54,643 bases of DNA from an uncultured Bacteroidales bacterium (GTDB lineage: Bacteria; Bacteroidota; Bacteroidia; Bacteroidales; Paludibacteraceae): positions 1-54,643 of the forward strand of contig CAMHOK010000002.1 in NCBI GenBank assembly GCA_946186735.1, in the 5' to 3' direction. Each line of letters opens with the position of its first letter. Position 1 is the stretch's first letter. Shown piece after piece: positions 1 to 6,708 of the stretch. Under the pieces are notes generated by a model. The model worked only from the letters and a program-made list of their open reading frames with translations. It was not told where the DNA came from and ran no database searches. The position numbers and the translations under genes were made by a program.

Positions 1-429
1 CGGATACTATCCGAACAATATTTTTCCTGTACGAATCACACGAATCTGACGAATGTTTATGTACGGAACTCACGGAAATAACGGAAAGCTTTTTCTACAC
101 GGAAGCTTTCTTTAACGAACACGGACTGACACGGAGGTTCACGGATGTTCTTTTTTCTGTACTAATTTAACGAATCTCACGAATGTTTATGTACGGAACT
201 CACGGAAATAACGGAAAACTTTTTCTACACGGAAAATTTTTTTGAACGAACACGGATTTACACGGAAACTCTTTTCCTGTACGAATTTGACGAATCTGAC
301 GAATGTTTATGTACGGAACTCACGGAAATAACGGAAAGCTTTTTCTACACGGAAGCTCTCTTTTACGAACACGGACTGACACGGAAGGACACGGAAACTC
401 TACGGGGAGTAAGCTCCACTCCTTACCAT
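1..429. repeat. Three ~120-130 bp imperfect tandem repeats, gene-free
   Basis: Three copies lie at about 26-155, 156-275 and 276-400. They are best aligned on a 37-base block starting at 51, 181 and 301. Each copy holds smaller repeats: ACGAAT recurs every 9 bases (31, 40, 49) and ACGGA every 9 bases (63, 72, 81). Copy 1 has a perfect hairpin, GAAAGCTT at 84-91 with AAGCTTTC at 103-110. Copy 3 keeps it with one mismatch (334-341/353-360) and copy 2 has an altered version. A frame is open across copy 1 only, and the copies differ in length by non-multiples of three overall, so I do not call a gene. A weak hairpin (GTAAG 409-413/CTTAC 422-426) follows the stop of the minus-strand lipoate ligase. 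Function unknown. Confidence 0.85.
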
Positions 430-1218
430 TCAACTTGTTACTTCTTCATTTGTCATTGATACGTTGGGGGTGAGGTAGGTCTTTTCTATGAGGCTGACAG
501 CGAGGAGTTGGTCCTCGGTTAGTTCGCATGAGGAAGGGCAGAGCGAAGAGGAGAGGTAGGCGGCAAGGTCGTTGATATTGTCGATGGTGTGTGCGGAGGT
601 GGGGTTGTGGCGTGGAGCGGCTAACTCTTTGTCTTGGAGAGCGGTGCTGCAGAGTACGGGTCTGAGGTTCATCACTCGTTGCCTGACCGACTTCACTCCG
701 TGTTTTGACAGTTTCTCTTGTGTTGGTGTGATGGCTTGCTCCAGAGCCGTGAAATCGACATCATAGAGCATCGTTCCGTGCACTATCGTTCCCGTCTTAA
801 GTGCGTAGCAGGCGTTACCTGACACTTTCTTGCCGTCAACGAGGATGTCGTTGTGCTCTGACTTGACGGCGGGCAGACCAAGTCGTGTGAGCAGACCGGC
901 AATAGTGTCGAGGTAGGTCTGAAAGACCTGTTCGGGATGAACGGATGGTGTTATATAAGAGAGCATGAGGTTGCCGCGGTCGGCATAGACACACCCGCCA
1001 CCGCTCTTACGACGGTAGATATGGATGCTATGAGCGTGGCAGTAAGATAAGTTGACCTCTTGTTCCATCACCTGGTGGCGACCGAAGATGACGGTCGGCT
1101 CAACGGACCAAGTGAAGAAAGCACCATCGGGAAAGAGGTCGAGGTGTTGTCCGATATATTCTTCTAAAGCCAGATACCAGACGAGTCGTCGGTTCTTAGG
1201 AGTGATGATATTAACCAT
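430..1218 (-). CDS. lplA: Lipoate-protein ligase A-type protein
   Basis: The 262-residue protein attaches lipoate (or a related acid such as octanoate) to the lysine of lipoyl domains in 2-oxoacid dehydrogenases or the glycine cleavage system, in the cytoplasm. The BPL/LplA catalytic fold is marked by the motif RRKSGGG at residues 69-75, followed by a D-R-G-N element, and by VDGKKVSGNA, whose Lys131 is the expected lipoyl-adenylate-binding lysine. It is shorter than the E. coli two-domain LplA (about 337 residues), so the C-terminal accessory domain is reduced: residues 195-262 resemble neither a full accessory domain nor a second catalytic one. The start at 1218 gives a proper N-terminus ahead of the conserved core. 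No clear promoter lies directly upstream, where a hairpin separates it from the glycosyltransferase gene. Octanoyl/lipoyl amidotransferase activity is an alternative. Confidence 0.88.
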   Translation of the reverse strand: MVNIITPKNRRLVWYLALEEYIGQHLDLFPDGAFFTWSVEPTVIFGRHQVMEQEVNLSYCHAHSIHIYRRKSGGGCVYADRGNLMLSYITPSVHPEQVFQTYLDTIAGLLTRLGLPAVKSEHNDILVDGKKVSGNACYALKTGTIVHGTMLYDVDFTALEQAITPTQEKLSKHGVKSVRQRVMNLRPVLCSTALQDKELAAPRHNPTSAHTIDNINDLAAYLSSSLCPSSCELTEDQLLAVSLIEKTYLTPNVSMTNEEVTS

Positions 1219-1245
1219 AGTATGCTGTGTGCCGATAAAAACAAT

Positions 1246-1273
1246 ACGACCCCTCTCAAAGGAGAGGAGTCGT
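1246..1273 (-). terminator. Hairpin terminator between glycosyltransferase and lipoate ligase genes
   Basis: A 12-bp stem with one mismatch (1246-1257 pairing with 1262-1273) has a four-base loop. A T run follows on the plus strand and an ATTGTTTTT tract follows on the minus strand. It sits 13 bases past the stop of the minus-strand glycosyltransferase gene, so it most likely ends that transcript. Confidence 0.7.
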
Positions 1274-1285
1274 TTTTGTAGGTGT

Positions 1286-2707
1286 TTATTTTGCCATTGC
1301 GTTCATCTGCACTCGTGCTTTTAGCTCCCATGTGCGTATGCGGTCTTTATAGAGGTTGTTACGGTTCATACCTTCTATATCGACATTAGCGTCGGAGTTG
1401 TCGTCCCAGCGGCGGCAGTTATAAACGACGTCGTAGATACGACCTATCTGATACTCGCGGCTCACGCGCAGTCCGACAGCATAGTCCTCGCCGTACTTAG
1501 TGGTGGGGAAGTTGATCTGTCGGAGCATAGGTGTATAGAAGGCTCGCGGCGCTCCCAGTCCGTTGATACGCAGCGCGTTGTTACGGCCGTTGTCGGGAGT
1601 CCACTCGCGGTGATCGATGATGCCGGGAGGCAGGGTCTCCATGTGGAAATTAGTCATGCGATAGGTGCCTACCACCATGGCGCAGTTCTGCTCATGGAAG
1701 GCATCGATGAACTTCTGTACGGTGTTCTCGTCGTAATAGACATCGTCGGAGTCGAGCTGTATGGCGAAGCGTCCGCATTTGGGGTGGTGGAGTGCCACGT
1801 TCCAGTTGCCTCCTATAGCGTGCCACGACTTGTCTTGAGCGATGTAGATGAGTTTGTCGTTGCCGAGGAACGACTTGATGACATCCACTGAGCCGTCTTC
1901 AGAGTTGTCGTCAACAACGATGACATTGTATTTATATTTGGCATCCACCTTCTGCGACAGGGCTGAGCGGATAGCATCGCCTATGGTGCGTACGCGGTTT
2001 TTGCAAGGAATGACCACCGAGGCTTCGAACTCGAAGTCACCACCGGTCATATCCACATCTTTGAACTTTGGCTCCAGATAGCCGCCTATATCTTTGAGGT
2101 GTTGGGTGCATGCTTTCTCCATCTCTATCTGTACGCCGCGGTTCTTGGGGTCAACATAGTCGAACAGTTTCTCTCCCGACTTACGGGTGTCCATCTCTAC
2201 ATCGTAGTACAGATACTCGTTGATATGCTCGAGAGCTCCGAGTTGGCTCACTTTGAGTCGGAGGTCGTAGAGACCTGCAAACTCATAATCCACATCCATG
2301 CGGCTCACAGCGTTCAGGAGGGCATCGGTGCGATAGAGAAGGACTGAGCCGAAATCGAAATCGTCTCTGAGCGAGCCGAACTGATAATCGATGACGGGTG
2401 CTTGCGTGGACACATCGCCTACTTTGTTGAAATGGTCGGCATAGACCATCATAGCAGCCGAGTCCTCCATGAGAGCAGTCATGCGCTCAAGAGCGAAGAG
2501 GACGAACGAGAGGGTGGTGTACTTGGTGTAGATGAGAGTGTAGGGAGTGGTGGCATGCTCGGCAATATAACGCATGTTACGGGTCGAACGGATGTCGCCT
2601 TCGAGCAGGAAGACTTCGTTGACGAGGTCTTGCTCTTTGAGGTTCTTCACTGTCAGGGCTACTTGTTCTTCGCTCTGAAAGGGCACAAAACAATTGATGG
2701 ATTTCAT
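1286..2707 (-). CDS. Tandem-domain family 2 glycosyltransferase
   Basis: The 473-residue protein has a clear GT2 (GT-A fold) domain in its C-terminal half, from about residue 228. It begins with SVVIPCKNR, continues with VIVVDDNSEDGS and has the nucleotide-sugar/metal motif LDSDDVYYD. A later GEDYAVGLRVS segment suits the catalytic-base region. Residues 1-215 look like a second, degenerate GT-A half: a CFVPF opening strand and a YEFAGLYDLRL segment, but no DxD motif. No membrane segment is evident, so it probably acts on the cytoplasmic face. Substrates cannot be told from sequence. The start at 2707 was chosen over an ATG at 2815 because a Bacteroidetes promoter lies between them (2769-2800). 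It is probably monocistronic, with a hairpin after the stop. Confidence 0.85.
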   Translation of the reverse strand: MKSINCFVPFQSEEQVALTVKNLKEQDLVNEVFLLEGDIRSTRNMRYIAEHATTPYTLIYTKYTTLSFVLFALERMTALMEDSAAMMVYADHFNKVGDVSTQAPVIDYQFGSLRDDFDFGSVLLYRTDALLNAVSRMDVDYEFAGLYDLRLKVSQLGALEHINEYLYYDVEMDTRKSGEKLFDYVDPKNRGVQIEMEKACTQHLKDIGGYLEPKFKDVDMTGGDFEFEASVVIPCKNRVRTIGDAIRSALSQKVDAKYKYNVIVVDDNSEDGSVDVIKSFLGNDKLIYIAQDKSWHAIGGNWNVALHHPKCGRFAIQLDSDDVYYDENTVQKFIDAFHEQNCAMVVGTYRMTNFHMETLPPGIIDHREWTPDNGRNNALRINGLGAPRAFYTPMLRQINFPTTKYGEDYAVGLRVSREYQIGRIYDVVYNCRRWDDNSDANVDIEGMNRNNLYKDRIRTWELKARVQMNAMAK

Positions 2708-2768
2708 TGTTGTATTAGTGTTAAAGATTAAGAATGTCCGTGTTAACGATACGGATTGTTTCCGAGCG

Positions 2769-2800
2769 CAAAGGTAAGAAAAACCATCGAATTGTGCAAA
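2769..2800 (-). promoter_or_regulatory. Promoter for the glycosyltransferase gene
   Basis: On the minus strand there is a -33 TTTG (2797-2800), 20 bases of spacing, and a -7 TACCTTTG (2769-2776). This matches the Bacteroidetes primary sigma consensus. It overlaps the 3' spacer of the TPR gene and rules out the upstream ATG as start. Confidence 0.75.
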
Positions 2801-2807
2801 TAGAAAT

Positions 2808-4217
2808 TCATGCATCTATCACTTCTTGGAGCCAGTCGCGCAGGAGTGTACCTTTCTCGGCACCGGCGCGGAGCGGTATCTGTCGGGCTTTGAGTTGTAT
2901 GGTGTTACGCGTATAGCCGTGTACGAAATGTCCGATCTGCGACACGGGTACTCCAAAGAGCATGAGTACGGAGATATGCAGCTCATCTTCGCTCAGGTGA
3001 TATTTGCTTCTAAGTGTGGTTGCGATGTTATGGTGTCGTTGGTCGGCATAGACAAGCAGTTGTTGCCAGTCGGTAGCGTCGAGATTCTCTTTGGTGAAGG
3101 GGTTCTGTTTAACGAGCTCAACTATGTGCCATAGTTTCTGATAGACCTCCGATGCTTCCCACTGTTCTTCGATGAGTGATTGTCGTGTTGTCTGCATGGT
3201 CTGTATCTGTTGGCTGAGGGCTCGGTGTTGCCGATAGCGATAGATGATGATGGTGATGATAGCGATGAGCAGTAGAGCAAGTGCAATGGTGAGCATGATA
3301 AGGAGTCGTTGTTGCTGTCGTCTCAGGTCGGTCTGTTGTTCGAGCTCGTTTAGTTGTTGTCGGAGCACTCGGTTGGTCTCGAGGGCGTCGTGTGCACTGC
3401 GCTGAAGGGCCAAGTGCTGTTGCTGATAGAGTTGTGCGTGTGCTATATCACCTTGTTGCAGTGCTATCTTCTCGAGTATAGCAGCGGCATCGGCTCTGAG
3501 TTGGTATGAATGGTCGATAGCGAGAATGGGTTGGAGGAGGGTTTGTGCGGAGTCGTATTGTTGCTCTTGGTACATCACTTCTCCGAGTTGGTACATAGCT
3601 ATCCACGTGCGCATGGGGTGTGGTGCGAGTCGGAAGCAGAGTCGTGCTGCCCATGCGGCACTATCAGTGTTGCCGGCCTGCTGATAGGAGGAGTAGAGGG
3701 CGGTGAGCACAGTTGGGCGCACATCTATGCTGTCAGCGAATGTTTGTGCTAATTGCCATGCCTCGTGCACTTTTCCTAACTGCATGCGCGAGTAGATGAG
3801 GTCGAGGGTGTCGTGTCTAAGGAGTGCGAGCTGTTCGGCCTTGACATACACTTCCTGAGCTTCTTCCCTCAGTTCGTGTTCATAGAGCAGGTATCCGAGT
3901 CGGCTATAGATGAGTGCCTGCAGGTTGCTCTGTCTATCGCGTATGAGTCGGTCTGCCTGTCGGAGCTCATAGATAGCCTCGGCACGGCGGAACAGGTCGG
4001 CCTCGACGCAGCCGAGCAGGTAGTGTGCTTTGGCCCTCTCTTGTCTTGTGCCATGACGGTCGTAGTAGTTGACGGCGAAGCGTATGAGTGAGTCCGACTC
4101 AGGGAAGCGGTAGGCTTGGTCGTTAGCTTCGGTGATAGCAAGGGCTTGTCGGGCGCTGTCGCGTTCGGTGTTATCAGAGAGCAGGCAGAGCGATATGAGT
4201 AGCAGAAGTCTTACCAT
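2808..4217 (-). CDS. Membrane-anchored TPR protein with C-terminal HTH-like region
   Basis: The 469-residue protein has an N-terminal signal or anchor sequence (MVRLLLLISLCLL). Helical repeats of TPR type fill about residues 20-300, followed by a coiled coil. A strong membrane segment of about 24 residues (LLIMLTIALALLLIAIITII) lies near residue 315. The cytoplasmic C-terminus contains LSEDELHISVLMLFGVP, like the LuxR-type recognition region seen in Bacteroidetes TPR regulators (LTxxExxICxLLxxGxS). I infer a membrane-bound sensor-regulator with periplasmic TPRs; the HTH match is weak enough that DNA binding is unproven. The start at 4217 overlaps the stop of the upstream gene by 7 bases, indicating translational coupling. 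The longer open frame upstream is His/Arg-rich nonsense overlapping that gene. It is the last gene of the serpin group. Confidence 0.75.
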   Translation of the reverse strand: MVRLLLLISLCLLSDNTERDSARQALAITEANDQAYRFPESDSLIRFAVNYYDRHGTRQERAKAHYLLGCVEADLFRRAEAIYELRQADRLIRDRQSNLQALIYSRLGYLLYEHELREEAQEVYVKAEQLALLRHDTLDLIYSRMQLGKVHEAWQLAQTFADSIDVRPTVLTALYSSYQQAGNTDSAAWAARLCFRLAPHPMRTWIAMYQLGEVMYQEQQYDSAQTLLQPILAIDHSYQLRADAAAILEKIALQQGDIAHAQLYQQQHLALQRSAHDALETNRVLRQQLNELEQQTDLRRQQQRLLIMLTIALALLLIAIITIIIYRYRQHRALSQQIQTMQTTRQSLIEEQWEASEVYQKLWHIVELVKQNPFTKENLDATDWQQLLVYADQRHHNIATTLRSKYHLSEDELHISVLMLFGVPVSQIGHFVHGYTRNTIQLKARQIPLRAGAEKGTLLRDWLQEVIDA

Positions 4218-5293
4218 TGTTTGCGGGTTGAGAAGGTGCCGTCGGTATATTCTGTTTGGATGATGAGAGGTTGTGCGTGAGTATCGGGTCGGATCGTCTC
4301 CTTGCTTGTGAGTAGTAACCGGCCGAGTAGGTCGTAGTAGCGGACACAGAGTATATGTTTGTCGGACAGGAGTTCGATGATGTCTGTTGTTGTGTTCTTG
4401 CTTGTTATCCAGATGTCGAAGATGAGAGTGGCGGTAGATGTGAGTCGGGTGGTGCTCTCTATGCGTATGAAGACCGACTCGTTGCCTTCGTAGAGTGTGC
4501 TGAAGCGTCTGATAGGCTTGAGCTGATCGGTGCCGAGGGTGTCTATGCTCATGTAGTTGACGCCATCGGTGGAGATGAGCACTGCCACCTGCTCGGTCTG
4601 CTGCTGCAAGGCATCGCTTGTCATGTTCAGGCTCAGTCGCCATGGTCCGCGCAAGCGGAAGAGTGTCTCAACGCAAGCCGGTGTTTGAGTGGGGGTGTTG
4701 TTAGCGCCGAAGAGTAGGGCGTTGTTGCTGATTTCGTGGGCATAGATGTCGGCAGGACCATAGTCGTCGCCGATGAAAGGTGATACCTGTATGGGAAGGA
4801 TGGCAATCTCTTGTCCGCCGCTTGTGAGTCTCCAGAAGTTGTTCTTGTCGTTTACAGCGATGCTTACATCTTTGTAGTTGAAGAAAGACGGATAGAACTC
4901 GTAGAAGTGCAGTGCTACTATCTTGTCTGTATCCGGTCCGTTCTGATCGGTTGGAGATGCTGTGCCGATAGCTGATGCAGACGATGGGTCAACAAAGAAG
5001 CAGATGGTGTCGGAGCGGTTGGCGTTAGTGTCTTCTGCCCATGCCGTGACCCATGCTTTTTCCGTAAGGAAGAGACTATCACATTGTTCTGAGCATCGGT
5101 GGTCTAACGAGCGGCACAGGTTGGCATAGATGGCATGCCCTTGGTCCTCGGCCTTGAGAACGACTAAGACGGTGTCTTTACTATAGGGAGTGATGGCATA
5201 GGAGGGACGAGCAACCGACATCGCCTTGCCGGTAGGGTTAAGCCCTATCAGCAAGACAATGATGAGCATCAGATGAGGAACATACCGGCGCAT
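4211..5293 (-). CDS. Secreted protein of unknown function, possible T9SS-type C-terminus
   Basis: The 360-residue protein begins with a signal peptide (MRRYVPHLMLIIVLLIGL, likely cleaved after the GKA region near residue 24). I do not recognise a family. The middle looks like beta-sandwich material: a LRGPWRLSLNM segment and alternating strands with VLISTDGVNYMSIDTLG, recalling jelly-roll domains. The last ~45 residues contain YYDLLGRLL and end in TDGTFSTRKQW, which resembles the motif order of T9SS type A sorting domains (VYDLLGRxV, then G-x-Y/F). This would place it outside the cell or on the surface. It starts 18 bases after the serpin stop and overlaps the TPR gene start, so the three are probably one transcript. 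Confidence 0.7.
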   Translation of the reverse strand: MRRYVPHLMLIIVLLIGLNPTGKAMSVARPSYAITPYSKDTVLVVLKAEDQGHAIYANLCRSLDHRCSEQCDSLFLTEKAWVTAWAEDTNANRSDTICFFVDPSSASAIGTASPTDQNGPDTDKIVALHFYEFYPSFFNYKDVSIAVNDKNNFWRLTSGGQEIAILPIQVSPFIGDDYGPADIYAHEISNNALLFGANNTPTQTPACVETLFRLRGPWRLSLNMTSDALQQQTEQVAVLISTDGVNYMSIDTLGTDQLKPIRRFSTLYEGNESVFIRIESTTRLTSTATLIFDIWITSKNTTTDIIELLSDKHILCVRYYDLLGRLLLTSKETIRPDTHAQPLIIQTEYTDGTFSTRKQW

Positions 5294-5311
5294 GCCTGTC
5301 GAGCAGAGGAA

Positions 5312-6589
5312 TTATTGTTGTTCATCGGTGGGGTCGCCCACGATGCCGGTGAAGAGCATGGTCCCGTATTTCTTCTCGCGTATGACGAAGATGAAGGGGT
5401 GGTCAGCAATGAAAGAGAAGCTTGGCATAGCTGAGTTGCAATCCACGCCACCCACTGTGACGGCAGCCGCCTCGGTGCTCTCTTCGTCAACCGAGATGAA
5501 GGTGTATTGCTTGATGAAGCTGAGGAAACAACTGATGTCGCTCAAGCGTGAGAGGTCTGCCAAATTCTCGTTGAAGACATCAACGATGCCGGCTGCCCGA
5601 AGGTCTTTCTTGAGGTCGCGGTTGTAAGCGAACTTGAACTTAGGCAAGCAGACTATGGCTTCGTTCTTAGTCAATTGACTCAGATACTCGTTCCATTGGT
5701 CGAGGGTGAGCGAGGAGAGTAAGGTGCGGACATCGGTTCCGTTGTTAGGAAGGATAAGGTCCATGCAATACTTACCTTCTTTATAGTCCAGCTCAATCAT
5801 CTTCATGCCCGCGGTCTGCATGTAGTTGATGTATGCTTCCTGCATCTCCATCATGTCCACCTCTTTCTCTACTCCCGACAAGGTGGTGAACGGCTGCTTA
5901 TGAGTGAGGTCTTTGTCGAACACTTGTTGCCATATACCTTTGAAGTAGAGAGCATTGGCGAAGACCATGACGGTCTCATCAGTTACCATGTCGGGCGTGA
6001 GTATCTGCTTGATGAGCTCGTTGGTGTTGTCGACAGCCCACTTGTTGATCATGTCGAGGGTTGGTTGGTCAAGGAAGCTCTCCACATTGTCGATAGTGGC
6101 GAGGAACACCTCTTTGGTCTTTTGCTTATACTCGGGGTTGAAAGGGAAGGCATCGCGCAGCCATAGGGCGTTAGCGATATTGACGACGGTGGTGGAGTCG
6201 AGTGCGGGCAGCACATCGAGCAGCTTGTGGTAATAAGCGTTGATGTCGTCTTGCTTGACGCCTTCAAAACCGAGAGCGTCTTGCATCTGACTAAGGGTGT
6301 TGCCGTCGGCTCCGTTCATGAGTATGCCCAGAGCCATGCTGCACGAGAGAGGAGAGAAGCAGATATTGCTTTTCTCCTCCTCGTTATGGCTGATGAGGTT
6401 GAGCATGTTGATGGAGAACTCGTTGGTGCGATAACCCAACTGTTCATCAGTAGAGTTGAAGACAAGTTGCTTGATCTGGCGATCAGAGTTGCCCGTCTTC
6501 TTTTCAGGTTCGTTGCCACCGGTATGATTGCCGCTGCATGTTACCAAAAGCAACGACAGACAGAGTGAGAAAAACAGAGTGTGTTGCAT
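5312..6589 (-). CDS. Serpin-family protease inhibitor, lipoprotein
   Basis: The 425-residue protein has a lipoprotein signal (MQHTLFFSLCLSLLLVTC, Cys at residue 18) followed by a full serpin fold of normal length. Seen features: NICFSPLS and NALWLRD segments, ANALYFKGIWQ in the central region, and C-terminal ADHPFIFVIREKKYGTMLFTG. The reactive-loop hinge EESTEAAAVT (about residues 365-374) has the small residues that inhibitory serpins need for loop insertion. By alignment with alpha-1-antitrypsin the scissile bond falls in the V-D-C-N-S-A-M stretch, so P1 is a small or polar residue (N, S or A), not Arg/Lys. That suggests an elastase-like or cysteine protease target. The start at 6589 gives the signal peptide; an upstream ATG at 6640 lies in the promoter. 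It is the first gene of a three-gene group. Confidence 0.93.
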   Translation of the reverse strand: MQHTLFFSLCLSLLLVTCSGNHTGGNEPEKKTGNSDRQIKQLVFNSTDEQLGYRTNEFSINMLNLISHNEEEKSNICFSPLSCSMALGILMNGADGNTLSQMQDALGFEGVKQDDINAYYHKLLDVLPALDSTTVVNIANALWLRDAFPFNPEYKQKTKEVFLATIDNVESFLDQPTLDMINKWAVDNTNELIKQILTPDMVTDETVMVFANALYFKGIWQQVFDKDLTHKQPFTTLSGVEKEVDMMEMQEAYINYMQTAGMKMIELDYKEGKYCMDLILPNNGTDVRTLLSSLTLDQWNEYLSQLTKNEAIVCLPKFKFAYNRDLKKDLRAAGIVDVFNENLADLSRLSDISCFLSFIKQYTFISVDEESTEAAAVTVGGVDCNSAMPSFSFIADHPFIFVIREKKYGTMLFTGIVGDPTDEQQ

Positions 6590-6629
6590 AGCGAAAAAGT
6601 TTTGAGGGTTAGTATTTCGTTTTCGGCGG

Positions 6630-6637
6630 CAAAAGTA
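6630..6637 (-). promoter_or_regulatory. Probable -7 element for the serpin operon
   Basis: The minus strand reads TACTTTTG, fitting TAnnTTTG, about 40 bases before the serpin start. No good -33 element is found at the usual distance, so the promoter may be weak or activator-dependent. Confidence 0.5.
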
Positions 6638-6664
6638 CAAGGAATATTTGAGAAAGGATGTATC

Positions 6665-6692
6665 AAAACTGTATCATTTGCTTTTGATACAG
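6665..6692 (-). terminator. Terminator after the NagB/PIG-L gene
   Basis: A perfect 8-bp stem (CTGTATCA 6669-6676 with TGATACAG 6685-6692) has an 8-base loop. On the minus strand TTTT follows. It lies 17 bases past the stop at 6709 and separates this gene from the serpin operon. Confidence 0.65.
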
Positions 6693-6708
6693 CCTTTTGG
6701 CATTGTTT

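Noticed and set aside
1..400. CRISPR array
   Set aside because: Copies are ~120-130 bp, contiguous and without unique spacers of constant length, and no cas genes are present.
2708..2815. Longer glycosyltransferase start at 2815
   Set aside because: A well-formed promoter (2769-2800) lies between 2815 and 2707, so the longer form would not be transcribed.
4218..4643. 142-residue N-terminal extension of the TPR protein
   Set aside because: It is His/Arg/Pro-rich, lies inside the upstream secreted-protein gene in another frame and precedes a good signal sequence at 4217.
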